Origin: Clostridiaceae bacterium
Lineage (GTDB): Bacteria; Bacillota; Clostridia; Lachnospirales; Lachnospiraceae
DNA length: 64,000 bases
Direction: 5' to 3'
NCBI GenBank assembly: GCA_902363735.1
Contig: CABJBA010000003.1
Location: 62,001 to 126,000 of the forward strand
The position numbers and the translations under genes are program-made. Shown here piece after piece: positions 54,969 through 63,102 of the stretch; the stretch's first letter is position 1; each line of letters begins with the position of its first letter. Below the pieces are notes generated by a model that was not told the origin of the DNA, ran no database searches, and saw nothing but the letters and a program-made list of their open reading frames with translations.

Positions 54969-55766
54969 CTATTTTGCAAGCATCATTCTGTCATTGGCAA
55001 ACTCTCCGCCGCTGGCTTCTTCAAACTTTTTAAGAAGATCTTCTACCTCCAGCTTTGCCTTTTCTTCTCCGGAAACATCATAGATAATCCGGCCTTCATG
55101 CATCATGACCAAGCGGTTTCCGATATGGATGGCATCCTTCATGTTATGAGTGATCATAAGAGTTGTAAGCTTTTGCTCACCAACAATCTCCTCCGTGATT
55201 TCCAGAACCTTTTTTGCTGTCTTTGGATCAAGAGCCGCTGTGTGTTCATCAAGAAGAAGGAGCTTTGGCTTTTGCAGCGTTGCCATCAAAAGGGTGAGAG
55301 CCTGCCTTTGACCTCCGGAAAGAAGTCCTACCTTATTGGTCATACGGTCCTGAAGCCCTAATCCCAGTTTTTTTAAAGATTCATGATAAAATCCCTTTTC
55401 ACTGTTTTTGATACCCCAGCCAAGACCTCTTGTTTGTCCCCTGCGGTAAGCCAGGGCCATATTTTCCTGTATCTCCATTCCTGCAGCAGTTCCCAGCATT
55501 GGGTCCTGGAATACTCTTCCGATGTACTTGGCCCGCCTATACTCCGGCTGCCTTGAAATATTTACTCCGTCAATTTCAATCCTTCCGGAATCAATGGGGT
55601 AAACACCGGCAATCATATTTAAAATGGTAGATTTTCCGGCTCCGTTTCCACCGATCACAGTGACAAAATCTCCTTCATTCAAATGGAGGTCAATGCCGTT
55701 TAACGCTTTTTTCTCATTGATTGTATTCTTATTGAAAGTCTTTCTGACGTTCTTTATGTCCAGCAT
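54969..55766 (-). CDS. ABC transporter ATP-binding protein (TrpZ-like)
   Basis: A 265-residue ABC ATPase. Walker A GGNGAGKST near residues 38-46, signature LSGGQRQ near 148 and Walker B LLLLDEHTAALDP near 168 are intact; the H-loop is in MITHNMKD. It is third of a three-gene importer (binding protein, permease, ATPase) of the ABC_sub_bind class. GAAGGAGTATAACC precedes the ATG, 2 bases after the permease. No clear terminator follows. Confidence 0.9.
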   Translation of the reverse strand: MLDIKNVRKTFNKNTINEKKALNGIDLHLNEGDFVTVIGGNGAGKSTILNMIAGVYPIDSGRIEIDGVNISRQPEYRRAKYIGRVFQDPMLGTAAGMEIQENMALAYRRGQTRGLGWGIKNSEKGFYHESLKKLGLGLQDRMTNKVGLLSGGQRQALTLLMATLQKPKLLLLDEHTAALDPKTAKKVLEITEEIVGEQKLTTLMITHNMKDAIHIGNRLVMMHEGRIIYDVSGEEKAKLEVEDLLKKFEEASGGEFANDRMMLAK

Positions 55767-55768
55767 GG

Positions 55769-56680
55769 TTATACTCCTTCTGTATAAGATTTCTTAAGAC
55801 GCCATTTTCTCGCCATAACCGGAACACAAAGGGCCACAGCCACAATAACTGCCGATAACAGCTTCATGTCATTTGCATCCATGCCCATTCTTAAAACCAC
55901 GGCCCGTATAACAAAGTAAATAACTGAGCCAACAATGGCTGAAGCCAGCTTACTTCCAAAAGAACGCAGCCGCCCCATAAGAACATCTCCGATAACAATG
56001 GCAGCCAGTCCAATGACAATTGCACCGGTTCCCATACCAATATCCGCATATTTCTGGCTCTGGCATACTAACCCGCCTGAAAGTCCCACCAGTCCGTTGC
56101 TGAGGGCAAGGGCCATAAGTTTGGTCATATTGGTATTCACGCCCTGAGCACGGATCATAGCTTCATTGTTGCCCGTAGCCCGCATGGCGCTTCCGATTTC
56201 TGTTCCAAAAAACCAGTAAAGAATCAGACTTATTGCAATGGCAATTCCGATTCCGATAACCAGGGAAGCTGCCTGTCTGTTCATTCCCGTTATATCGATA
56301 AAGTTAATAAATATAGTCTCTGTCTTTAAAAGCGGCACATTACTCTTCCCGCCCATAATGCGCAGATTAATAGACCATAAACCGATCTGAGTCAGAATTC
56401 CTGCCAGAATGGCAGGGATTTCAAAGACCGTATGAAGCAGGCCTGTTACGGTTCCGGCCGCCATACCGGCTACTGTCGCTGCAGCCAGGGCAACCCAGGG
56501 GTCTGCCTTAAAAACCAGTATCATTACGGCACACACACATCCGCCCATGGCAAAGCTTCCATCTACAGTCAAATCCGCAATATCCAAAAGTTTGTAGGTA
56601 ATATAAACACCTAATACCAGAATTCCCCATAAAACACCTTGGGCCACTGCATCCTGAAGAGATATTATCAAACCGCTCAT
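55769..56680 (-). CDS. ABC transporter permease (TrpY-like)
   Basis: A 303-residue permease with eight or nine hydrophobic segments, of the LivH/RbsC-like class used by ABC_sub_bind importers (LLDIADLTVDGSFAMGGCV near residues 35-53 is characteristic). The ATG at 56680 follows GGAGGAACGATTG; an upstream TTG at 56695 would overlap that site. Two hairpins separate it from the binding-protein gene. Confidence 0.9.
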   Translation of the reverse strand: MSGLIISLQDAVAQGVLWGILVLGVYITYKLLDIADLTVDGSFAMGGCVCAVMILVFKADPWVALAAATVAGMAAGTVTGLLHTVFEIPAILAGILTQIGLWSINLRIMGGKSNVPLLKTETIFINFIDITGMNRQAASLVIGIGIAIAISLILYWFFGTEIGSAMRATGNNEAMIRAQGVNTNMTKLMALALSNGLVGLSGGLVCQSQKYADIGMGTGAIVIGLAAIVIGDVLMGRLRSFGSKLASAIVGSVIYFVIRAVVLRMGMDANDMKLLSAVIVAVALCVPVMARKWRLKKSYTEGV

Positions 56681-56720
56681 CAATCGTTCCTCCAAATCAT
56701 TTCTCTTTTCCCAGGTATAA

Positions 56721-56765
56721 ATGCCTTACATAAAAAATGACTTCACCATTCTTTATGTAAAGCAT
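56721..56765 (-). promoter_or_regulatory. Long AT-rich hairpin between binding protein and permease genes
   Basis: Minus strand ATGCTTTACATAAA ... TTTATGTAAGGCAT forms about 14 pairs (one G-U) with four more inside. The following TTATACC is a weak T run. Confidence 0.6.
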
Positions 56766-56773
56766 CTATGGAT

Positions 56774-56805
56774 AGCAGGCGGCAGGTTCCAGACCTCCGC
56801 CTGCT
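56774..56805 (-). promoter_or_regulatory. GC-rich hairpin after the binding-protein gene
   Basis: Minus strand AGCAGGCGG, inner AGGT/ACCT, CCGCCTGCT; no T run. Such stems often protect the upstream message and keep the binding protein more abundant than the permease. Confidence 0.65.
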
Positions 56806-56829
56806 TCTCTTTTATTTATTGTTTACTGA

Positions 56830-57870
56830 TTACTTTAAGCCGGATACATCAATTCCTAAAAGCTCAGCTGTTTCTTCATTTACACTCAGCTTACACTTAT
56901 CAAGAGGAAGATATTCAATAGGCATAGTGGAAATGTCTGCGCCTTCCATCAGAATTTTTACTGCCTGCTGTCCGGTTAAGTAACCAAGCTCATAGTAATC
57001 GATACCATAGGTAGCAAGACCGCCGGCATTTACCATGCCTTCTTCTCCGCAGATAACCGGAAGACCGTTTTCATTGGCTACCATTCCTACAGTTGCCATT
57101 CCTGCTGCGATTACATTGTCGGTAGGAGTATAGATTGCATCTACCTTTCCAATCATGGATGTAACAACGGTCTGGATTTCGTTGGAATTGGATACCGTGT
57201 ATTCAACGGCTGTCATGCCTTCTTTTTCAATGGCTTCTCTTGCCATAGCTGCCTGGATTTCAGAGTTGGACTCTGCAGAGCAATAGAGAATTCCTACTGT
57301 TTTTGCATCCGGAAGAATCTGCTTTAACAGGGAGATCTGCTCTTTTACAGGAGTTAAATCAGAGGTACCGCTTACATTTCCTCCGGGAGTATCGTTGCTG
57401 TCAACTAAGTCAGAGCCTGCCGGATCAGTAACTGCTGTCAGTAAAATCGGGATATCGCTTGTAGCATTTGCTACGGCCTGGGCTGCAGGCGTTGCAATAG
57501 CCAGGATCAAATCACTTCCATCATTCACCAGTTTGCTGGCAATGGTCTGACAGGTGGACTGATCGCCGGAAGCATTCTGCTGGTCCACAACATAGTTAAG
57601 TCCTGCATCATCAAGAGCCTGGATAAACCCTTTGTTTGTAGCATCCAAAGCTGCATGCTGAACCAGCTGAAGAACACCGATTTTAAACTGCTTTCCGTCT
57701 GCGGACTTGGCCGTTTCGGTTCCGGTTTCTTTTGCGGATGTGGACTCTGCTGCGGCTGTTGTTGGTGCCTCTGTAGGTGCAGGCTCCGCCGGTTTGCTGC
57801 CGCATGCGGATAAAGATAATGCCATGGCTCCGGCAAGTACCATAGATAATACTTTTGCTGATTTTTTCAT
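56830..57870 (-). CDS. ABC transporter substrate-binding lipoprotein (ABC_sub_bind / TrpX family)
   Basis: A 346-residue lipoprotein. The signal peptide ends at LSAC (lipidated C23), then a Pro/Ala/Thr linker. The binding fold begins at FKIGVLQLVQHAALDATNKG near residue 62 and shows VDQQNASGDQST, GSDLILAIATPAAQAV and the GTSDLTPVKEQI block typical of PF04392-type proteins. In Streptococcus the class imports tryptophan (TrpX); other members take different amino acids, and no Trp T-box was seen here, so the ligand is open. GAGGAGAGAAAGTT precedes the ATG. Confidence 0.9.
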   Translation of the reverse strand: MKKSAKVLSMVLAGAMALSLSACGSKPAEPAPTEAPTTAAAESTSAKETGTETAKSADGKQFKIGVLQLVQHAALDATNKGFIQALDDAGLNYVVDQQNASGDQSTCQTIASKLVNDGSDLILAIATPAAQAVANATSDIPILLTAVTDPAGSDLVDSNDTPGGNVSGTSDLTPVKEQISLLKQILPDAKTVGILYCSAESNSEIQAAMAREAIEKEGMTAVEYTVSNSNEIQTVVTSMIGKVDAIYTPTDNVIAAGMATVGMVANENGLPVICGEEGMVNAGGLATYGIDYYELGYLTGQQAVKILMEGADISTMPIEYLPLDKCKLSVNEETAELLGIDVSGLK

Positions 57871-57923
57871 AACTTTCTCTCCTCTTCCTATTGAATATAG
57901 TCGGGATTCCGAACATATTTCGT

Positions 57924-57952
57924 ATCATACTACAAAAATCTCTGCCCGTCAA
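57924..57952 (-). promoter_or_regulatory. Sigma-A promoter of the ABC_sub_bind importer
   Basis: Minus strand TTGACG (57952-57947), 17-base spacer, TATGAT (57929-57924). About 47 bases of leader precede the ATG. Confidence 0.8.
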
Positions 57953-58060
57953 TTTTATTACTTTAATTTTATACGATTTTAAAGTGATAAAGTGAAATTT
58001 TGTCAAATTGTACAATTTTGACCTGCATGATATGGGCTATTTTTACAGTTTTTTTCGTGT

Positions 58061-59572
58061 TCAGATCTGACTAAATCCAACACTGCTTAGAAAGCGTTTA
58101 AAACTCTTCCGCCCGGCTTCGTCACATTTATAAACTCCTGCATCCTCTAATACCTGTTCAAATACCAGACCGGCTTCCTTCCTGATAATGTCCTCAGCAT
58201 TCTCTTTTGTAATGGTGCCGTATTTAGGGAGAATGCCTTCCACCCAGTCTCCGTGCTTTTCTATGGTCTTATTCTCTCTCACATCTTTTCCTTCAGCAAT
58301 ATAATCAGCCAAAAGTCTGAATTCTTCCTTTAGTCTGGAGGGCAGTACGGCAAGTCCCATGACCTCAATCAGGCCAATATTTTCCTTCTTGATGTGGTGG
58401 CGCTCCTGATGGGGGTGATAAACTCCAAGAGGAAATTCTTCAGTTGTGATGTTATTTCTCAACACCAGATCCAGCTCATATACCCCGTCCTTCATTCTGG
58501 CAATGGGAGTGATAGTATTGTGAGGCTCCCCGTCTGTCTCCGCAAAAATAAAAGCCTCCTTATCGGTATAGGCTCTCCATGCTTGCAAAACCTTTGTTCC
58601 AAGATTGATCAAATCCTCAGGATTTTGGCTTCTGGTACGCAGAACAGACATAGGCCATCTGACGATTCCAGCTTCCACAGATTCAAAACCCACTGCCCGG
58701 AAGCAGGCTTCCATAGGAGCTTTTGCCATGGCAAAGGTGTAGTTTCCTCCCTGAAAATGGTCGTGGGAAAGAATAGAGCCTCCCACAATGGGAAGGTCAG
58801 CGTTGGAGCCCAGGAAATAATGAGGAAACAGCTTGACAAAATCAAATAATTTAACAAACGTATCTCTGTCTATTTTCATGGGAATGTGCTGTCCGTTAAA
58901 AACAATGCAGTGCTCGTTGTAATATACATAGGGTGAATACTGGAACCCCCACTGGCTGCTGTTCATGGTCAGCCGGATAACCCTATGGTTATTTCTGGCC
59001 GGATGGTTTGCCCTTCCTGCGTAACCTTCATTCTCCATGCAAAGCAGGCACTTAGGATAGCTGCTCTGTTTTGCCAGCTTGGCTGCAGCAATGTCTCTGG
59101 GGTCTTTTTCCGGCTTGGAAAGGTTGACAGTAATATCCAGACTTCCGTATTTAGTAGGAGCCAGCCAGTGCATGTCCTTTTTAATCCGGTATCTGCGAAT
59201 GTAATCGGAATCCTGGCTTAATTTATAATAATACCCCGTTGCCGCCTGAGGAGATTGGTGGTTGTAAAGTCCCCAGAAATGGGTTTCCACTTCACTGGGT
59301 CTTGGCATTAAGCAGTTCATCAGCTTTGCATCAAATAAATCCCTGTATGTAACAGTGTCTTCCTTTATCACTCCGGTTTCAAAGGCATAATCCAGCAGTT
59401 CTTCCAGTACAGCTTCCAGGATGATCTCTTTTCCATCTCCTTCCGGCTCTGTGTATTCATCCATGTTCATCACATCGAGAATCTGGTTCAGGGCATAAAA
59501 ACGGTCCTGTTCTTTTATTAACCCTGTATCAAGGCCATATTGCACCAGCTTATTAATTGCCTTATAAATCAT
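58061..59572 (-). CDS. galT: UDP-glucose--hexose-1-phosphate uridylyltransferase, class II (Firmicutes type)
   Basis: A 503-residue enzyme of the Leloir pathway, of the second GalT class (Gram-positive type, about 500 residues) which differs from the 350-residue E. coli enzyme. Key parts are NHPARNNHRVIRLTMN, HCIVFNGQHIPM and GSILSHDHFQGG near residue 270-281 with conserved histidines. AGGAGGGATAGCGCA precedes the ATG. galK and galE are not in the window, so it stands alone with its own promoter. Confidence 0.95.
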   Translation of the reverse strand: MIYKAINKLVQYGLDTGLIKEQDRFYALNQILDVMNMDEYTEPEGDGKEIILEAVLEELLDYAFETGVIKEDTVTYRDLFDAKLMNCLMPRPSEVETHFWGLYNHQSPQAATGYYYKLSQDSDYIRRYRIKKDMHWLAPTKYGSLDITVNLSKPEKDPRDIAAAKLAKQSSYPKCLLCMENEGYAGRANHPARNNHRVIRLTMNSSQWGFQYSPYVYYNEHCIVFNGQHIPMKIDRDTFVKLFDFVKLFPHYFLGSNADLPIVGGSILSHDHFQGGNYTFAMAKAPMEACFRAVGFESVEAGIVRWPMSVLRTRSQNPEDLINLGTKVLQAWRAYTDKEAFIFAETDGEPHNTITPIARMKDGVYELDLVLRNNITTEEFPLGVYHPHQERHHIKKENIGLIEVMGLAVLPSRLKEEFRLLADYIAEGKDVRENKTIEKHGDWVEGILPKYGTITKENAEDIIRKEAGLVFEQVLEDAGVYKCDEAGRKSFKRFLSSVGFSQI

Positions 59573-59615
59573 TGCGCTATCCCTCCTGGTTTCTTTTTTG
59601 GCTTATATCCATCTT

Positions 59616-59644
59616 ATTATACCTTTCGGAAAGGCTCAAAACAA
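59616..59644 (-). promoter_or_regulatory. Probable sigma-A promoter of galT
   Basis: Minus strand TTGTTT (59644-59639), 17-base spacer, TATAAT (59621-59616). Perfect -10; no catabolite-response element was recognised. Confidence 0.65.
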
Positions 59645-59663
59645 TATAATATATTTCTCTTTA

Positions 59664-60176
59664 TTATAATTTTTCTATAAAACCTTTAATCCGTTCTATG
59701 ATCGTACTGCCCAGAATGCCGATTACAAGCCCTGCTCCTGTACCTGCCAAAAGAAGCATAGGAAGATAATAAAAGACACCTGCCTGCTGAACCACAAGGG
59801 ATGCCACACAAATCTGTCCTATGTTATGTCCCACTCCCCCTAAAATGCTGATTCCTGAGATTCCAAACCATTTTCTCTTCCTTGCAATGACCATCAAAAG
59901 AAGGCTGAGTCCCCAGCCTCCAAGGCTGTAGAGCATACTGAACATGTTTCCAAAGGTCAAGCCTGCCAAGATAATCCTGAGGAGGGAAATCACAATTGTG
60001 CCCTTTATGCCAACGGTGAAAAGCCCGGCCAAAGTCACCAGATTGGCAAGACCCAGCTTCACTCCCGGTATTCCCAGAGAGATGGGAATCAGAGTTTCTA
60101 TAAAGCTGAGAACAAATGCCAGAGCAATCATCATTCCATACAATGCAGCCATATGGGCTGAATATTTCTTTTTCAT
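59664..60176 (-). CDS. Gx transporter family membrane protein (EetB / heptaprenyl-diphosphate-synthase-component-I type)
   Basis: A 170-residue membrane protein with five or so hydrophobic segments. It matches the family named both Gx transporter and Hpre_diP_synt_I: PISLGIPGVKLGLANLVTL near residues 31-49 and GLTFGNMFSMLYSLGGW near 72-88. The older name comes from a mis-assigned link to quinone synthesis. The same family includes, as far as I recall, EetB of the Listeria flavin-based extracellular electron transfer locus. It lies just beyond the terminator of the FMN-binding repeat protein, so it is a neighbour rather than a strict operon partner. Confidence 0.8.
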   Translation of the reverse strand: MKKKYSAHMAALYGMMIALAFVLSFIETLIPISLGIPGVKLGLANLVTLAGLFTVGIKGTIVISLLRIILAGLTFGNMFSMLYSLGGWGLSLLLMVIARKRKWFGISGISILGGVGHNIGQICVASLVVQQAGVFYYLPMLLLAGTGAGLVIGILGSTIIERIKGFIEKL

Positions 60177-60240
60177 AAATATCTCCTCCGTTTTTCCTTC
60201 CGTTTTTTTATCTTATCACACTTTATCCTTGCGTAAAAGA

Positions 60241-60284
60241 AAAATCCGGAAAACGGTTTTATTTCAGCAAAACCGCTTTCCGGA
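60241..60284 (-). terminator. Terminator of the FMN-binding repeat protein gene
   Basis: Minus strand TCCGGAAAGCGGTTTT, eight-base loop, AAAACCGTTTTCCGGA, then TTTTTCTTTT. Sixteen-position stem with one mismatch, strong T run. Confidence 0.9.
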
Positions 60285-60299
60285 ACTTAACATATTGTC

Positions 60300-62582
60300 T
60301 TATTTCTGAGATGCCTGGCTAAAACAGTCTTTTACTCCGTTTACAAATCCGCTTATGTCTATGCTGACAGAGGCAATTGCATCCGTATATCCGTCTGCAT
60401 TCATCAGACCTTCTACAGACTGGTTATCTAATACATACTTCGCAAGTTCTTCCGCCTGCTCATGCCACTTAGGGCCATTCTCTGTCATGACATATTTTCC
60501 ATCCATGGACAGCTGGCTCTTTTTACTTCCGTCTTCCTTTAAGCAGTCCCAGGTAAGTGCTGTAATAGTCTGATCCTTGATGGTCATTTCCACCAGATCC
60601 TTGTAGCCATTCTTGTCAAACTCAGGACCTTCATAAGTATAGGTTCCGTCTTTTAAAGAGGTTTCAGAACTTCCTTCGGAAGCCTGGCTGAGGCAATCCT
60701 TAACACCGTTTACAAATCCACTTATATCAATGCTTACAGAAGCTATGGTATCTGTGTATCCGTCTGCTTTCATCAGACCCTCTACAGACTGGTTATCCAA
60801 CACATATTTCGCAAGTTCTTCTGCCTGCTCATGCCACTTAGGGCCGTTCTCTGTCATGACATACTTTCCATCCATAGACAACTGGCTCTTTTTACTTCCG
60901 TCTTCTTTTAAGCAGTCCCAGGTAAGTGCTGTAATGGTCTGGTCCTTGATGGTCATCTCCACCAGATCCTTGTAGCCATTCTTATCAAACTCAGAACCTT
61001 CATAAGTATAGGTTCCGTCTTTTAAAGCGGTTTCAGAACTTCCCTGGGAAGCCTGACGAAGGCAATCTTTCACTCCGTTTACAAATCCGCTTATATCAAT
61101 GCTTACAGAAGCTATGGTATCGGTATATCCATCTGCATTCATCAGACCTTCTACAGACTGGTTATCCATCACATACTTCGCAAGTTCTTCTGCCTGCTCA
61201 TGCCACTTAGGGCCGTTCTCTGTCATGACATACTTTCCATCCATAGACAGCTGGCTCTTTTTACTTCCATCTTCTTTTAAGCAGTCCCAGGTAAGTGCTG
61301 TAATGGTCTGATCCTTGATGGTCATCTCCACCAGATCCTTGTAGCCATTTTTATCAAACTCAGAACCTTCATAAGTATAGGTTCCGTCTTTTAAAGTGGT
61401 TTCAGAACTTCCTTCGGAAGCCTGGCTGAGGCAATCCTTAACACCATTTACAAATCCGCTTATATCAATGCTTACAGAAGCTATGGTATCTGTGTATCCG
61501 TCTGCATTCATCAGACCCTCTACAGACTGGTTATCCAACACATATTTCGCAAGTTCTTCTGCCTGCTCATGCCACTTAGGGCCGTTCTCTGTCATGACAT
61601 ACTTTCCATCCATAGACAACTGGCTCTTTTTACTTCCGTCTTCTTTTAAGCAGTCCCAGGTAAGTGCTGTAATGGTCTGGTCCTTGATGGTCATCTCCAC
61701 CAGATCCTTGTAGCCATTCTTATCAAACTCAGAACCTTCATAAGTATAGGTTCCGTCTTTTAAAGCGGTTTCAGAACTTCCCTGGGAAGCCTGACGAAGG
61801 CAATCTTTCACTCCGTTTACAAATCCGCTTATATCAATGCTTACAGAAGCTATGGTATCGGTATATCCGTCTGCATTCATCAGACCCTCTACAGACTGGT
61901 TATCCAACACATACTTCGCAAGTTCTTCTGCCTGTTCATGCCACTTAGGGCCGTTCTCTGTCATGACATATTTTCCATCCATAGACAACTGGCTCTTTTT
62001 ACTTCCGTCTTCTTTTAAGCAGTCCCAGGTAAGCGCTGTAATGGTCTGGTCCTTAACAGTTATTTCCACCAGATCCTTGTAGCCGCTCTTATCAAATTCC
62101 GGTGCTTCGTAGGTATAGGTTCCGTCCTTCCATGAAGCAGAATCCTTGTTTCCTGTCTCTTCTGTTTTTTCCGTTTCCTTTGGTGCCTCTCCCCTTGCCT
62201 GTGCAAGAGCCTGATCCACAGCTTCCTTAATTGCTTCACTGCTTAAAGTAGCGCCCGAAACGGCATCAACCTCTGTGGACTGTTTCTTAACGATGGCATC
62301 CGTAAGACCTGGAAGAACCATATTTAAGAGTGTTTCTTTTTCTCCATCAACCTCAATAGACTGAATGGACTTCTCCGTTACCGTCACTTCTACTGTGACC
62401 ATTCCCCCATAGCCTTTTGCGGTCCCTGTATATGTCCCTGGCGTATAAACCTCTGGTCTGGCTTTACTGTCAATTGCGCTGTAAAGGGAATTAGAGCCCA
62501 GTATGGCAGCACCTGCCAGTACAACCATGGCTCCCAATCCTATATAACCATTTCTCTTCGCATTTGCGTTGCCTTTTTTCAT
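60300..62582 (-). CDS. Membrane-anchored FMN-binding-domain protein with five C-terminal repeats
   Basis: A 760-residue extracytoplasmic protein. Residues 12-34 form an uncleaved-looking membrane anchor with no lipobox. Residues 45-130 are a standard FMN-binding domain with the flavinylation motif DAVSGAT at 106-112, where ApbE-type transferases attach FMN to the threonine. An acidic linker (131-150) leads to five tandem repeats of 123 residues starting at about 152, 275, 398, 521 and 644. Each resembles an FMN-binding domain whose motif region reads D(T/A)IASVS instead of DAVSGAT, and each has two cysteines (TWDC and VKDC). The ATG at 62582 follows AGGAGGATAAT. Confidence 0.85.
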   Translation of the reverse strand: MKKGNANAKRNGYIGLGAMVVLAGAAILGSNSLYSAIDSKARPEVYTPGTYTGTAKGYGGMVTVEVTVTEKSIQSIEVDGEKETLLNMVLPGLTDAIVKKQSTEVDAVSGATLSSEAIKEAVDQALAQARGEAPKETEKTEETGNKDSASWKDGTYTYEAPEFDKSGYKDLVEITVKDQTITALTWDCLKEDGSKKSQLSMDGKYVMTENGPKWHEQAEELAKYVLDNQSVEGLMNADGYTDTIASVSIDISGFVNGVKDCLRQASQGSSETALKDGTYTYEGSEFDKNGYKDLVEMTIKDQTITALTWDCLKEDGSKKSQLSMDGKYVMTENGPKWHEQAEELAKYVLDNQSVEGLMNADGYTDTIASVSIDISGFVNGVKDCLSQASEGSSETTLKDGTYTYEGSEFDKNGYKDLVEMTIKDQTITALTWDCLKEDGSKKSQLSMDGKYVMTENGPKWHEQAEELAKYVMDNQSVEGLMNADGYTDTIASVSIDISGFVNGVKDCLRQASQGSSETALKDGTYTYEGSEFDKNGYKDLVEMTIKDQTITALTWDCLKEDGSKKSQLSMDGKYVMTENGPKWHEQAEELAKYVLDNQSVEGLMKADGYTDTIASVSIDISGFVNGVKDCLSQASEGSSETSLKDGTYTYEGPEFDKNGYKDLVEMTIKDQTITALTWDCLKEDGSKKSQLSMDGKYVMTENGPKWHEQAEELAKYVLDNQSVEGLMNADGYTDAIASVSIDISGFVNGVKDCFSQASQK
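60303..62129 (-). repeat. Five tandem 369-bp coding repeats
   Basis: Units on minus: R1 62129-61761, R2 61760-61392, R3 61391-61023, R4 61022-60654, R5 60653-60303 (last one shorter). R2 and R4 differ at about four positions by eye; the joints alternate between an A form (LRQASQGSSETALKDG) and a B form (LSQASEGSSET(T/S)LKDG), which points to duplication of a two-unit block. Confidence 0.92.
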
Positions 62583-62615
62583 ATTATCCTCCTGTGTTGG
62601 CAATCTTTGTTTTTA

Positions 62616-62644
62616 TTTTAACACACTTTGGTGGTTTTCAGCAA
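62616..62644 (-). promoter_or_regulatory. Probable promoter of the FMN-binding repeat protein gene
   Basis: Minus strand TTGCTG (62644-62639), 17-base spacer, TTAAAA (62621-62616). Moderate match; leader about 30 bases. Confidence 0.5.
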
Positions 62645-62667
62645 TCACTTTTTTATTTAATTTTATT

Positions 62668-62696
62668 TTGTAAGGGATAAAATTTTATGATATAAT
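62668..62696 (+). promoter_or_regulatory. Sigma-A promoter of the NusG-II protein gene
   Basis: Plus strand TTGTAA (62668-62673), 17-base spacer, TATAAT (62691-62696). It faces away from the FMN-protein promoter about 24 bases off, giving a compact divergent control region. Confidence 0.7.
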
Positions 62697-62747
62697 CCAT
62701 AAGAAACCTCTTCGAAAAACTATAAAAGCAAAGAAGGACAGACATAT

Positions 62748-63098
62748 ATGAACATAAAAAGATATAAAAAAGAAGGCTTACTGATTGTTATAATTTTATT
62801 AATATCCGGTGCGTTACTCCTGACCAATCGTATTGTCTTCTCCCAACCTGCCAAACAGGTGGAAATTTCGGTCAACGGAGATGTAATTCGTACGCTGGAC
62901 TTAAACCAGGATGCAGATATCCTCATAGAGGGCTATGGAGACGGCACAAACCGAATTGTAATCAAGGACGGAAAGGTGCACGTCTCAGAAGCCACTTGCC
63001 CGGACAAGCTATGCATACATCAGGGCTGGGTAAAAAACACAGGCGAAAATCTCGTGTGTCTTCCCAATCGGGTAATGGCCAGGGTTATTGGAGAATAG
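62748..63098 (+). CDS. NusG-domain-II (EetA-like) membrane-anchored protein
   Basis: A 116-residue protein with an N-terminal membrane segment (residues 10-28) and an extracytoplasmic NusG_II domain (about 35-116). The family signature TCPDKLCIHQGWV is present near 84-96, with two cysteines. The domain has no transcriptional role; it is found in extracytoplasmic flavin/quinone redox loci, as far as I recall including EetA of Listeria. It is divergent from the FMN-binding repeat protein and ends 4 bases from the DegV stop codon (convergent). AAGGACAGACATAT precedes the ATG. Confidence 0.85.
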   Translation: MNIKRYKKEGLLIVIILLISGALLLTNRIVFSQPAKQVEISVNGDVIRTLDLNQDADILIEGYGDGTNRIVIKDGKVHVSEATCPDKLCIHQGWVKNTGENLVCLPNRVMARVIGE

Positions 63099-63102
63099 GA
63101 TA

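Noticed and set aside
57871..58060. Tryptophan T-box before the TrpX-like importer
   Set aside because: A sigma-A promoter with a short leader of about 47 bases is present; no T-box core or terminator pair fits.
60355..62082. Series of plus-strand open frames of 70-105 codons, nearly identical to each other
   Set aside because: They are antisense frames of the 369-bp repeats and repeat with the same period; codon usage and lack of ribosome binding sites argue against coding.
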